The notes under the pieces: model-generated
What the model saw: the letters and a program-made list of their open reading frames with translations, nothing else
Databases searched by the model: none
Told to the model about the DNA's origin: nothing
Translations under genes and position numbers: made by a program
Shown: piece after piece, positions 14,387 through 27,190 of the stretch
Position numbering within the stretch: the first letter of the stretch is position 1
Layout of the letters: each line of letters opens with the position of its first letter
From: Cacajao melanocephalus
Lineage: Eukaryota > Chordata > Mammalia > Primates > Pitheciidae
Length of the DNA stretch: 64,000 bases
Reading direction: 5' to 3'
Assembly (NCBI GenBank): GCA_963573385.1
Contig: CAUYLG010033220.1
Coordinates: 124,001-188,000 of the forward strand

Positions 14387-16423
14387 GTACAGTTGCAATC
14401 TATGACCTTGTTGTTTTCCCTGAACACTAATGAGAGGATTTTTTTGTGTGTTTTCATTCTCTGGATTAATGATGGAGAGTAGAATGTGTGAGTGTGTTGC
14501 ATAAAAGACCGAGGACTTGATGTTTCTAATATCCCCTCACAGAAAGAAATGCCCACTCTTGGCATAAAGAATCAGCAAGGCCACATAAAATCTCTGTAGT
14601 AGCAGATGCTTAGAAAGACTTGGAAACATTTCAGCAAAATGTTGATTTAAGCCATGATAAACTGAAACAACAAAAATAAGTAGCAGAGAAGAATTTAGCA
14701 TTGATAGAAAAATGTAATCATACTGTCATGGGATTTAGCTCTTTCATGGCTTGTATTATTTCAGAAATCTGCACATGTGATATACTTTCTCTATAGGTCT
14801 GAGTAAGAATGAATGCTAGGATTGACTGATCAGGGATGTTTTCAAGGCACTGGGAATTACACCAGCCTAGCTGTTCAGCCACTGCTCAGGTTTATTCCAG
14901 GTACCACAGTACTCGTGTCTAAAACCAGAGGACTGTTATAGTTATATTGATCTGCTACTTGCCATTCCCTGCAGTAGCAGACATTCAAAAATGCTACAAA
15001 ATGTGAAAACGTTAAATCACAGCATTGAATTCAATACTGACAACCAAACCACCACATGCCTGCAGAGGCAAAGCAATTGCCTTTTCTGAAAGAAAAAAAA
15101 AAATTCCTCACCACAGCCATGTTGGCTCTGCTGAGATTCCTCTTGTGAAAAACCTCATAGTGACTTCCGTGGGGCTGTCTGATTGTCTTCATGGGTGAAG
15201 ATGACATGGTATATTTGTCCTTTTTCTTTAAAGAAAAGATCCTTTGTTTTTATAATAATGTTTCAGAAATACAATAAAATTTGCTTTGTTGGAAGAGCAT
15301 ATTGTGAAAGACTAATTTTACTATGCACGGGTTTGCTATTCCTATTAAACTATTAGATCATCCACTAAATATGAAAAATTTCCTTAAAGAGTTTTTATAT
15401 GATTAAGGGTCTTCCTTTCTACTGACGCAAAAAATAATAGTTGTTTAAAAATCAAATTATGAGATAATTTATTCAATTCTTCACTGTCTAGTTTGTAATG
15501 TGACTAGCCATTATTTTTCTTGATAGAATAATTTAAAAAAATACAGTTTCTGTAACAGTCCATACAGTTTTATGTATTGCTTCCTCTCTTTCCTGGAGCA
15601 TCTCTTTTGACTATTCTGTATCAAATGCACCAAATGGTTTAAATGATTGGGTTTAGTATTGAAAACATTTTCAAGTTTACATAAAAGATTGATGTCTTAG
15701 TCTATTCCAGATACTATAACAAAGCGCTATAGACTAAGTAGCTTATAAAAAACATAAATGTATTTCTTATAGTTCTGGAGGCTGGAAGTCCAAAATCAAG
15801 GTGGTACTAGATTCAGTGTCCGCTGAGGAGGGCTTGTATCTCTAGACAGTGCCTTCTAGCTACATCCTCACAGGATGGAAGGGGCAAGCAAGTTCCCTTA
15901 GGCCTCCTTTATAAAGGCACTAATTTCATTCATTAGAGCTCAGCTCCCATGTTCTAATTACCTCTCAAAGGTCCTCCCTAAAAATACCATCACCCAGGGG
16001 GTTAGGATGTTTTAAATGTGTGAATTTTGTAGGAGGACACAAACATCTGGACCATAGCAACTGGTATTATATCTGGGTTGTTTTTTCTCTCACTTATCCT
16101 CCACAAATAGTTGATTCTTTACCATCCCAGTTAGTATCTTTCCTATTCTACTCCAGCCAACCATGAGATGGTTTCTAACAAACCACTGGACTCTTTATCT
16201 CTGGAAAGCAAATGTAGGCAGGTAATTCATTTTTCTCTATATATTTGGTTTTTTGTTTGTTTTGCAATGAAAGCATTGCACGGTGCTTTCCAAAGCTACC
16301 TGGATATGATTTTAGTATTATGTGTGGACTATCCTTCACCAATGCAGATAATCAAAGATCTGTTGTATTTTGCTCACATGGCCATAATTTTGAAACTCAG
16401 TGTGGGTGATCCTATGCCTGTAG
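14387..16423 (+). other. THSD7B: THSD7B intron (2.0 kb)
   Basis: Starts GTACAG and ends CTGTAG, phase 1. The only recognisable content is an antisense MLT1-type LTR at about 15693-16062. The rest (14387-15690) is unique-looking AT-rich DNA. Confidence 0.85.
15693..16062 (-). mobile_element. MLT1-type MaLR LTR, antisense
   Basis: TGATGTCTTAGTCTATTCCAG, TTATAGTTCTGGAGGCTGG, TATAAAGGCACTAATTTCAT and AAATACCATCACCC read as the reverse of an MLT1-type LTR. It is the opposite orientation of the one at 41095. Confidence 0.75.
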
Positions 16424-16539
16424 AGTGGAGCACATGCCAGCTGAGTGAAAATGCACCCTGTGGTCAAGGCATCAGGACCCGTCTGCTAAGCTGTGTGCGC
16501 AGTGATGGCAAACCAGTCAGCATGGACCAGTGTGAGCAG
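16424..16539 (+). CDS. THSD7B: THSD7B exon: N-terminal part of a TSP1 repeat
   Basis: The exon is 116 bases, phase 1 to phase 0. Joined to the G of the previous exon it opens with EWSTCQLSENAPCGQGIRTR and continues through LLSCVRSDGKPVSMDQCEQ. W-S-x-C, C-G-x-G-I-x-T-R and the following cysteine are the conserved tryptophan, arginine and cysteine positions of a TSP1 repeat. EWSTCQLSE is nearly the same as the matching stretch of the paralogue THSD7A. The acceptor is the CCTGTAG ending at 16423, the only nearby AG that restores phase 1. A better-looking AG at 16400 gives the wrong phase. The donor CAG/GTAATA is weak. The reading frame stays open for some distance on both sides, which is misleading. 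Confidence 0.92.
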
Positions 16540-18624
16540 GTAATATGTTTATATTCGTACCTCACATCCAAGGCTTTGTTTTTCTTAATATTGGTCTGCA
16601 ATTCCATGATGTCCAATATAGATAACACACTGATTTCTTCTCATCTCAACTTAAGTTCAGTTAGAGTAAAGGGTGCTGGTATAGTACAGTTACAGCTCAC
16701 TAGTTTGAATTTAGTCAAAATGACTGGGAAAGGTCATTTTTGTAGTAGATAAATGGGTTTGTTAAAATATATGTTTTTATGACTTATAAAAATTTATTTA
16801 ACTGTACTTGTTTCCCAAACTTGGGTGACTTTAATATTTAAATATGACTGTGTATCGGACAGGTGATTCATTTGCATATGTGATAATACTGTCCCTTGCA
16901 TAGAAGATGAACATGGACACTTGCCATTACAGAATCATGTTAGCTTGCTTAAGCAGATAATATTTGGATAAATAGCAGAGATTTTTCTTTTCAACCTACA
17001 TTCAAATGCATCCCTACTAAATTTCAAATTAATGGGTTCTGAATTTTTGTAATTTTATTGCCCTCCTTTTTTTTCTCTGTTCCAAACTATATGTAGTTTA
17101 GACAAAAGCTATAGTGAGACCTTTTCCATAGAACTTGGCATTTTCTTCCAAACATATAAATGGAAAACACTACAGGGGCAGTTTAACGGAAATAAAGATG
17201 CTATCACACTTCAAGAACCACTGAAACAGTCTTCGGATAAATTGGAAAAAGGGGGCCAGTTAACTCACATTTCCCCAGAAACTTCTTTAACAAACTGGAA
17301 AAATGAAAATTGGCATTTCTCTTAAGAGAGGTGGAATACATAAGTGGAAATTAAAACAAATCTCTGTCACCTATGCTGACTTCACTCTGTTAAGTATTGT
17401 CACAGCAGAGTGACATGCTCGTGCTCTTTAACCCAGCAGTGCAGCTTCAGACCACGTCACCAACACTGAGAACAGAACATCTGAAATGGATTTACATTTG
17501 GTTAAATTCTGAAACTTACTGGTACAGGGCAGAATGCTATACATCATGATTTATTTTAACAGTTATCTTATTTCATCAGCCTTTGAAGAAGTTGTCTGCT
17601 TCAGACAAAAAAGAAATCATTAATCTACAACTCCCAGTAGGTGAACATTGTTTATTGACTGTATGTAATAAGTATTTTCTTTTGATACAAAAGATATAAA
17701 CTGTTTATTAACAGAAAGTCAGTTTCTCTGATTTCCAAATAGCATACGCCCAATAAATATGTAAAGAATAACAGTTTGAAGAAGTCTCAACCCTAACTAG
17801 AATATCCGTATATCTCAGATGGATTATAGATGTCATTATGATAATATCCACTTTACCCACTTGGCAAGTCATAGTACTATAATCATTAATTTTAGCTTGG
17901 TGAGGATATTGCTAACATATAACACATGTTGAATGTCAAAGTTTTCCAGGTAAGCACACAAATAGTGTGTTATTCCTAGAGCAGAATTTTCGATTATTCT
18001 TCCTGTGTTTCTCAGGTGCTTTATTCTTTCTCTAAGACCTCTTCTACCTTGGCCATTAGAAAATTTGTATATTTTACTGAGATCCTGGTTTCAGAGAGGA
18101 TAAGAAAAAAATAAACTGTGTCATCAACTTGACCCATTATTATGACCATGATTGTGTCTTTAGCCCAGGCTTTTGCATGCATTTCAGATGGGTTGCTGAT
18201 TGTATTTTAATCCCCATATTATTTATTTTCTAACCTAGCTTGCCTTCTCTGTTGGCCCTCTATGTACTTTTGGCCTATTTAGAAGTACCAAGTTCCTGAA
18301 TTTGGCATTGAAGTGTCTTTCTGGTTCCTTGCTGGCTGAGTAACAGGACAGATCTCTGTGTAACGAGACACCTCTGCTTTCCTGGCAGCCTAATGGAGTT
18401 TAGGATTTTATAAAAAGAAATTTGGGATGACAACCTTTTATTTGGTAGTTCAAGAACAATCATTTTCTATGATTGTTGCCAATTTATAGAAGAAATTATG
18501 TATTTCCCCACCAAAATATGGAAAGGTTATTATCACAGAGTAAAGGAGAGTCTCCCATGAAAGGACAGTGATTTGACCTAAGAGTGATTTCTCCAATAAA
18601 GTTGTATTTCATTTCCATTTGCAG
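16540..18624 (+). other. THSD7B: THSD7B intron (2.1 kb)
   Basis: Starts GTAATA and ends TTTGCAG, phase 0. I recognise no interspersed repeat in it, so it is an unusually repeat-poor stretch for this window. Confidence 0.85.
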
Positions 18625-18742
18625 CGTAATTTGGAGAAGCCCCAGAGAATGAGCATTCCCTGCTTGGTGGAATGTGTGGTCAACTGTCAGCTCTCAGGGT
18701 GGACAGCTTGGACAGAGTGTTCACAGACATGTGGCCACGGAG
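18625..18742 (+). CDS. THSD7B: THSD7B exon: end of one TSP1 repeat and start of the next
   Basis: The exon is 118 bases, phase 0 to phase 1, with a strong acceptor (TTTCCATTTGCAG) and donor GAG/GTATTG. It encodes RNLEKPQRMSIPCLVECVVN, then CQLSGWTAWTECSQTCGHG. PC-x-x-EC-x-x-NC closes one repeat. W-T-A-W-T-E-C-S-Q-T-C-G opens the next and carries two modification motifs known for TSP1 domains: W-x-x-W (C-mannosylation) and C-x-x-T-C-G (O-fucosylation). This is the only complete O-fucose consensus I see in the window's exons. It is followed by an intron of about 18.8 kb. Confidence 0.95.
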
Positions 18743-19750
18743 GTATTGGTTTCCCCATGTTTCCTACTCACTAGTTTAGGTTTCTAAGTATCTTTCGGTA
18801 TGCCATAACTTGATAAATGGCATAAGCTGTGGGGTCCAGCTGAAGGCAACATGAAACTGACCTCCAGGGGAAGAAAAATAGACCCTGGCTTCATATCAGT
18901 CCAGGAGAGTGAGGCAGAGGTTGCAGAGTGGGCCAGATAACAGTGGCAGACTTCAGACAGGTTGATGAACCTGTGGGACAGTGTTTATTCAGAAGGTTAT
19001 AAGCTCAACAAATTGAAAAACATGTTGGCCTCAGTAGTTTTTGGAAAAAGTAGCATGTATTATTTAAGTAAAGCTGTCTACTGTGCCACATAAACCCCCA
19101 AAGCACACCCTAGGCTGAACATAATAGACTAGAGACTTGCTTTTCACCCACATAAAGAGAGGGCTTTATGCTTCAAAATGTGAAACAAGCACACAAGTTC
19201 ACAGAGGTTCTGCCACTTTAACAGGACCAAGTTATTCTGGATGGTAATATCACTTGGCTCTGTGGAGGTTTTATGAACTGGGTTGGAAGTGGCGTACATC
19301 TCTTACATATACATTAGACAAAGTTCCCCTATGTTTCCAACTCATTGGAAGATGGCAGGGAAGGAAATGTGTTTTCTGGGTAGTCAGTCAGTCACATCTC
19401 AGCAATATGTTACATTATAAAAGAAAGGGAGTATGAATCTTCGGGGAACAAACAGAAATCATTGCTACACAATCCCGGAATCCCAGTGGATAACTAATGC
19501 ACCATGGCAAGGCATGCAGAAGGCAATTGATACCCAGTAGTGAGGCAGGTAAGTGGAAACAGAGGTGACATTCCAGTCATTAGGCTGAAGTGGGGACCAA
19601 GAAATGGGCCCATGGGAGAGAAAGAAACAAGACCATAGCAGAAAACGGAGCTGGTTTACGGTGGAACTCTGGTCCTAAAGTTGAGTTTCAATATCATAAG
19701 GTAAATGTCAAAAATTTTGAGTAAGGACCTAGGGAGAAATCCTGGAACAT

Positions 19751-20178
19751 TGTTAGTACATCTTAGGGTATTTTGTGCTGCTATAAGAGAATATCTGAGG
19801 CTGGTTAATTTAGGAAGAAAATAGGTTTATTTGGCTCATGAGTCCTGTGGCTGGAAGGTTCAAGATTAGGCAGCTGCATCTCGTGAAAGCCTCAGGCTGC
19901 ATCAACTAATGACAGAAAGCAGAAGAGAGCAGGTGCTTGTAAAGAGATCATATTGTGAAAGAAGAAGCAAGAGAGAAAAACTGAGGAAGCAAGAGAGAAG
20001 TAACCCTGTTTGCAGGAATGAATGTACTCCTGCAAGAGTGAGAACTCACTCGACCCCAGGGAGGGCATTAATCCATTCATCAGGGATCTGCGCTTATGAC
20101 CCAAACACCACCCCATAGACCCCATCATCCAAGACCACCACAAAGGGGATGGGAACAAACCAAATCCAAACCATAGCA
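19751..20178 (-). mobile_element. MaLR provirus LTR (provirus 3' LTR), antisense
   Basis: Begins TGTTAGTACATCTTAGGG and ends ATCCAAACCATAGCA. It is a near-parallel copy of the LTR at 21813-22269, sharing GGCTGGAAGGTTCAA, AGGCAGCTGCATCT and AGGGAGGGCATTAATCCATT-type blocks. Confidence 0.85.
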
Positions 20179-21812
20179 CTCCACAGGTGGCTCTAAAAAC
20201 TCATGTTTCTCTCACATGTAAAATACAATCATTCCGTCCAATAATCTTAAAAGTCTTAACTTGTTTCAGTACCAACGTAGAAGTTCAAAATTCGGAGTCT
20301 CATTTGAGACTCAAGGTAAGTTCCTTCCAGCTTTGAGCTTGCAAAATACAAAACAAAAACAAAAACAAAAACAAAAAAACAAATCATTTACTTCCAAGGT
20401 ACAATGGTGGTATAGACATTTCGTAAACATTCCCATTCCAAAATAGAAAAGTAAGCCTGAATAAAGAAGTGGCAGGGCCCAGGAAAGTTCTAAACACAGC
20501 AGGACAAGCATGAAATTTTAAATCTCTGGAATGACTTCATTTGACTTCATGTCCTGGGCATTCAGGTGCAAGAGATGGGCTCCCAAGGCCTTGGGCAACC
20601 GCACCTCTATGGCTTTGCTGAGTGCAGCAGCCCGCGTGGCTGCTCTCACCAGATGGAGTTGAATGCCTGTGGTGTCTTCAGGTGGGCATTGCACATTGCC
20701 AATGGCTCTACAATTCTGGGGTCCCCAGGGAAGCTATGCTTCCAGGGATCCACTAGGCTTTGCCATGGTGGAAACTCTGTGGAAGCTCCTCTCCTGTGGC
20801 AGGTTTCTGTCTAGGCTCCCAAGCTTTCTGACACATCCTCTAAAATCTAGGCAGAAGCCAACATGCCTTCACTGCTCTGCCATTCTGCCAACCTACAAAA
20901 TTAGTAATGTGGATGTGGATGCCCCTAAAGCTTATAGCTTGGATTCTCCACAGTGACAGCATGGTCACATTTAGGGTAGACTGAGCCATGGCTGTTCCAG
21001 CAGGAACCACTAGGATGTGGGAAGCAGATCTCTGAGGTAACACAGGGCAGTGACACTCCAGTCATGTCCCCTTAAACCATTATTTCCTTCTAGACTTCTA
21101 AGCCTGTGGTGGGAAGGATTGGCCATTAAGATCTTTAAAATGCTTTCAGGGCTTTTTCTCCCATAGTTCTAACCATTAGCACCTGGCTCCCTTTTAGCCA
21201 TGCTAATCTCTTTAGCAAAGGGTCTCTTGGCAGTACCCTTGAATTTCTCTCCTGAAGATACTGTTTCATTCTCTACCACATGGCCATGCTACAAACTTTC
21301 CAAATGTTTCCACTCAGCTTCCCTTTTCTCTAGCAGTTTACCATAAGCAGTTAGAAGCAGCAGCAGCCTGAGCTTTGCTGCTTAGAAATTTCTTCCACCA
21401 GGTAGCTATTCCTTTACTCTTAAGTTCTATATTCTATGAAGCTATAGGGCACGGACACAATGCAATCAAGTTGTTTGCTATGGTGTAACAAGGATGGTGT
21501 TTTAGCTAGTTCCCAATAAGTTCCTTATTTCCATCTGAAACTTCATCAGCATGTCCTTTACTGTCCATCTTTCTGTTAGCATTTTTGTCACAACCACTTA
21601 ACCAGTCTCTAAGAAGTTACAAACTCTCCCACATCATTTTGTCTTCTCCTGAGCCCTCACCGGAATCACGCTCATTGCTCCATTCATAGCAGTGCAGACT
21701 AGCCTGCCCCTGCAAACGCTTCTAGCCTCTATGCGTTACTCAGTTCCAAAGCCAGTTTCAAATCTTCAGGTATCCGTATATGAACAATTTACTCCTCAGT
21801 ACCACTTTTCAG
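20179..21812 (-). mobile_element. MaLR provirus internal region, antisense
   Basis: About 1.6 kb between two matching LTRs. It resembles the non-coding to gag-like interior of MaLR elements read backwards. No long open frame survives. A (CAAAA)n microsatellite lies at 20345-20382. Confidence 0.75.
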
Positions 21813-22269
21813 TGTTAGGCCATTGTGTTGCTATTTTGTTGCTATAACAGAATACCTAAGACTGGGTAATTTCTAAAGAGAAGAGGTTTATTTAGCTAAT
21901 GATTCTGGTAGCTGGAAGGTTCAAAGTTAGGCAGCTGCATCTGGTGGGGATCTCAGGCTGCTTTAACTCGTGGCAGAAAGCAGAAGGGGAGCAGGCCTGT
22001 GCAAAGCAGTCGCATGATGAGAAAGAAAACAAGAGCAAGAAGCCAAGAAAGCCATATTCTTTTTCACAACCTTGTCTTGCAAGAACTAATCCATTCCTGC
22101 AAGAGTGACAACTCACTCAACCCCAGGGGAGGGCATTCATTTATTAATGAGGAATCCTCACCTGTGACTCCAATACCTCCCGCTAGTCCTTACCTCCCAA
22201 CCCCACTGCAAAGGAGATCAAATTGTGACATGCCTCTTGGTGAGCACAAACCACATCCAAACCATAGGA
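21813..22269 (-). mobile_element. MaLR provirus LTR (provirus 5' LTR), antisense
   Basis: Begins TGTTAGGCCATTGTGTTGCT and ends ATCCAAACCATAGGA. It contains CTGCTTTAACTCGTGGCAG and GTGACAACTCACTCAACCCC, each with a counterpart in the LTR at 19751. I did not find a clear target duplication. Confidence 0.85.
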
Positions 22270-22844
22270 GGCAAATTAAACAGGAAAGGAGATGGGAAGA
22301 AGAAGTGCAGTTTGGAGGATTTGTAATCGGGTCGGGGGAGGGTGGGGTACTAGGACCTGAATCTGATTTTCAACCAAAGATATTTGGAAGCAGTATTCTA
22401 GAAGTCCTGATATCAGACCACTGACACTAAGTTATGGTCTCATCTATAAGCTAATCACTGCTGATGTTGCTGATAATTATCTTCTTTAGTTGGGATTATG
22501 TGAGAAACAAGGCATGACTCATGATTAAAAAGGAGCTCATCTGTGAACTCAACTGCAAGGTCCTAGAGAGGGCAGAGCCAAAAACAGTAGCCAGGATACA
22601 TGTTAGGAAAATGTGACTAAGAAAAATTGAAAAAAACTCCTACAAATAATGTCACTCATCATGAAAACATGGGATTCACACTGTACAACAATAATATGTA
22701 ATTTCTTGCACAAATGAGAGCAACGAATCTGTGGAAACCAAATGGCAGGTCTTAGGACCAAAATGTCAGTGGTTAACCAATAGTTTGTCAATTGTTTTAA
22801 GCAGTGGGGCATGGTTTCCACTAGGGCATCCACTTTAAAGCTGG

Positions 22845-23025
22845 GTAAATCTAAGTTCAAATGTAACTGTTTAAGCAATTAACTTAATCTTTCTGAATCT
22901 CAGATTCTTTATAAATTGGAATTTTGCACATGTTAGTGGTTTAGTTTTTGGTTTGATAATTAAATGAAATGAAGTATTTGAAGACATCTGGCATAGTAAC
23001 AGACACATCATGAGTGTTTAGTATA
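22845..23025 (+). repeat. MIR SINE, diverged
   Basis: Contains AACTTAATCTTTCTGAATCTC, then AATTAAATGAAATGAAGTAT and a CTGGCATAGTAACAGACACA tail in MIR order. Confidence 0.55.
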
Positions 23026-23487
23026 TGTGAATTTTCTCCTCCATGTTCCTCTACCTGCCTGTAGAAAAGAGGGTTATTGGAGACTCTTCAAGATCTTTTA
23101 AAAATTATTCCATAGATTCAGTCACCCTCATCTCCCAATTTTATCTCATCCTTTTACCCCTCAAAATCTATACACTATATTCATAGCCTATATGATATTC
23201 TAAAAATGAAAATCTGATCAAGTGTTTTTATATTGACATATACATCATTCATCTATTCATTTATCCATAAATAAATACTTACATGTCAGTTATAGTTTTA
23301 TGTGCAGAGAATTTAGCAGTGGCGTAAAAAAGACAATTTTCTTATTTTTATGGAGCTTAAAATATAGGGACAACAGAGAGTAGTAAACTAACAAATAAGT
23401 AATACTGTACACTGATTAATCCACAAAAGACATACAAATGAGAGGTGTTATTCTTATCGGTGGTCTTTCATTAAAACAGTTAGTTGG

Positions 23488-23786
23488 TTGGGCGTGGTGG
23501 CTCACACCTGTAATCCCAGCACTTTGGGAGGCCGAGGCAGTGGATCATGAGGTCAGAAGTTTGAGATCAGCCTGACCAACATAATATAATCATGTTTCTA
23601 CTAAATACAAAAATTAGCCAGGTGTGGTGGCAGGCACCTGTAGTCCCAGCTACTCGGGAGGCTGAGGCAGAGAATCACTTGAACTCTGGGAGGTGGAGGT
23701 TACAGTGAACCAAGATCACACCATCGCACTCCAGCCTGGGCAACAAGAGAGAAACTGGGTCTTAAAAAATAAATAAATAAATAAAA
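23488..23786 (+). repeat. Alu, sense, with target duplication
   Basis: Starts GGGCGTGGTGGCTCACACCT and ends in an (AAAT)n tail. AGTTGGTTG occurs on both sides. It has several differences from the consensus, including a mutated TAAT in place of the usual GTGAAACCC segment. Confidence 0.93.
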
Positions 23787-24169
23787 AGTTGGTTGCTCCC
23801 TGTTCAGAAGAGACCTGCTCTGAATATCCCACTGCCATAAGCACATAAGCACTACAGCGTTTACAGTGTTGTCCTCAAGGGCCATTGCTGGGATGTTTGT
23901 CTCTCTCAGTATAACGGGTAGCATGGAAAAGGCAAGAAAGAATAAAGTCCCGTATTGTGAACATGGCCCACAGGGATCTTCAGGATCTCACCTGTGCTGC
24001 ACCTGTGTCTCCATCACCTCATACTACCCTGCCAACTCTGTCACTTCCAGTATACTACATTTCAATCAAATTATGCTGCTTCTCACCTGGGCACATTTCT
24101 TTCCATGGAACCTCCCACCATCATCCCCATGACTGCCTCCTATGATTTTTATCATGCATGAATTGAATC

Positions 24170-24270
24170 CATTTTCATGTCTGTCTTTCTAAGGGGCCAG
24201 CAACCCTGTTTATATTCTTCATGGGTGAATCTTCACAGCTGAAACACAGTACTTGGCACACTGAAATAAT
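24170..24270 (+). repeat. L2-like LINE 3' relic
   Basis: Weak match to the L2 3' end, with AACACAGTACTTGGCACACTG. Confidence 0.35.
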
Positions 24271-25048
24271 TTTACTATTGTTATTGCCTAGATGATTCTG
24301 TACCATAAAAAGACAGCTAAAAGGGAAAGAGCTTGCATGCTAGATTGCAAGCCCAAAGGCAGACAATCCCTACCAGTGGCTGTTCTTTCTCCTTTGCATA
24401 AATACCTATATTCTTAGGTCTCATTACCCAAGATTGGTTTCAGTGCAAGGAGACAGGAAATCTGTTTATTATTATTTTTGCCTGAAAGTCCTAATTCTGT
24501 CCCTGTACCAAGTCACTGGAACATGGCAGATCTCCATGTTATTCCAACATACCACCTTTACGAATAAGACCCAAAATCATAAGTTTAGTTTTAAAAGATT
24601 ACTTAAAAATTGTAAGCAGTTCTGGTAGTGCTGTGGACTCATCAGACACTGTTGTTTACTAGACCCTGTTTGTCTTCCAACAACACAAAACCCATGCAAA
24701 TTTGAATCCTACTATTCGGGAGTTCTGGGCAACTACAGTCTGAGCTAAAATTCACCTTTCTCCAATCCTTAGAATAATAAACAAAGACAAAAACAAAACA
24801 CAGATTTCACAAGAAAAATCCTTGTGTGAACTAAGGCACAGAAGGACTAGGGTAGGAAAGTTAACTATGTGGAGAAATCAAGTTGCCATAGCTCTAGTGA
24901 CTAGTTTTTTCTTTACTAGGCTGCTCAGTGTTCAATCTCACGAGCATTTTTTGACCACCGATTCTATTTAAATTTCCATGTTAAGACCTTCAGACAAAAA
25001 TATTAAGATGAGTATTTTCTACTTGTACTTATTTGTGCCCAACCTCAA

Positions 25049-25340
25049 TATTTTTTTTGATATAGAATCTTGCTTTGTTGTCCAGGCTGAAATGTATTGG
25101 CACCATCATGGCTCACTGCACCGTCTGCCTCCTGGGCTCAAGAAGTCCTCCCACTTCAGCCTCCTAAGTGGCTGGGACTATAGGCACATGCCACCATGCC
25201 TGATTAATTTTTGCATTTTTTGTAGAGACTGGGTTATGCCATGTTACCCAGGCTAGTCTTGAACTCCTGAGCTCAAGTAATCTGCCTGCCTTGGCCTCCC
25301 AAAGTGCTGGGGTTATAGGCATAAGCCAGCCCACCCAGCC
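25049..25340 (-). repeat. Old Alu, antisense
   Basis: Poly-T, then CTTGCTTTGTTGTCCAGGCT and GGCCTCCCAAAGTGCTGGGG, with many substitutions typical of the oldest Alu group (AluJ-like). CAACCTCAA flanks both ends. Confidence 0.9.
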
Positions 25341-26844
25341 GCAACCTCAAACTTTAAAAAAAGAATTGAGTGGTACAAAGAGGAATAGGATGCATAGCCC
25401 TTGAATTTTTAAGCACCTACCCTCAAAACTGTGCCAAGGCAGCCTTTGTGGGTATATCATGTTATTCCCCACCATCCCCAAACTTTTTCCCCATTCTTGG
25501 TTTCTTGCTCCAGTCTTATGGCACCACTCTTCCCCAACCATCACTCCTGTGGTAGATAGTAATGTTATTAAAATAAGATAATTCTGTATTTAAATCATGC
25601 TTTAATCCTCACATGGTACAACCTGAAAAATAAACAGTAAATGAACAGCAGCAGTCAGAAGCAGGGATGTATGGTTCAGATGAACTTGTTTCATAAAAGA
25701 GACGAAATTGTGGAGCTGCCAAGTTTGGAGACTATCATTGGGAAACATCGGCAGCTCGCCTCTTCTAAGACAGAGAGCCAGCAGCGGTCTTTTGTAGGAG
25801 CCGCTTTCTCTTCTCCAACTGGTTGTAGCAATAGGCAGAGACCACAGGCAGAGAGAGAGCTTATTTAGTCACATTAAAGCGGGCATGTGAGTCACCTGGG
25901 AGTCAAACTTCAGCAGCTACAGTTCTCAGCTGATGTCTTTATCAAAAACAAAAGTTCACACAATTATCTCTATTTCTGCATTCACTGAGTTGTTGGGCAG
26001 TACCTGGTGTGCTGGATGTCCCTGATGCTTCCTTGTGAGCCACACTTCATCATCAAATCCACAGAACTGCAATGATCTGAGGGGAAATTTTGAAATGAGC
26101 TCTTACTGTATTTTCCAAATGTCTGGATTGCTTCTTTAATGTATACCTGATGCTTGGCATATACTTTCTAATTGTGTTATAGATTTCAAGGTCAGAGCAG
26201 TTCGAATCCAATTTATTTCAATTTAGAGAATTTAGAGAGAGACTGATTCTAAGCTTCCACTAAGGGATCTTTTTAGAAAGATTTCAAAGATCAAAGCTTG
26301 TAATAGAAGAGCCTAATATTTGGATTAGTCATGTTTTTTTGTCTCTTGAATTTTCATCAGTTTAGTGAAATGTAGAACTCCCTAAATTTAGCATATCATG
26401 AGTTATTCGTAATTATTTAACTGATAACACTCTAAGAATGTTATTAAATTCAGACTTAATTTTTTTGTATTTTGTATTTTTAAATTTAATGCATATGAGT
26501 TTATAATATTTTTATAGCATATGACCCAACCTACCTCTAGTGTTTCCTGGATGGCATATAATTTGTCTGTCAACTCTAGCCCATAGTGAGAAAATCATTT
26601 TGCATTAACTCCAAAACACACAACAACTTTGTAATTTCCAGGTTTTTTTTCCCTAGGGTTCAAGGGCAAACCAGTAACTTTAATTTTTGGTATCTGCATC
26701 ACATTTGATCAATGCATGGTATTCTTGATTGGGCACAGACTGTCATAATAATTCAGACTTATTTACTGTATCAAGTAATTAGTTCTTACGGCAAACAACA
26801 CGAAGCTAGGTAGTGGAATGGAAGAAAAAGATAGACTAGACAAG

Positions 26845-27190
26845 AAACTTGAAGGTCTGGGTTTTAGAGTCAGCTTTTCCGATGACAAGTTGTAGGATGT
26901 TGGGCTGCTCACTTATCCTGTGCAGAAACCTCTTGCACTGTTTTTTAATCTATAAAATGGTGAAATATTAGAGTGATTACTTTTAAATATTTGTTGGCCA
27001 TGGGTATAATTACTGATGCTAGGAGTATGTTAGTAATTCTTAACAACAGTACTATGAAGTATAGACCTAATTTTATAGATATAGTGATAGGCACTGAAGT
27101 AATCTGCCCAAGGTTACATAGCTTGTCCATTGTGGAGGATGGATTTGAACCCAAGGCCAGGTGTCTCCAAAGCCCCCATTTGTTCCACTA
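26845..27190 (+). repeat. MIR-type SINE relics
   Basis: GGGTTTTAGAGTCAGC through AATCTATAAAATGGTG fits MIR. CCCAAGGTTACATAGCTTG followed by GATTTGAACCCAAGGCC resembles the MIR-type 'cccaaggtcacacagct' phrase. These are probably two old pieces. Confidence 0.55.

Noticed and set aside
16168..16752. A 194-codon frame as a separate gene
   Set aside because: Only the middle 116 bases match TSP1; the rest is intron.
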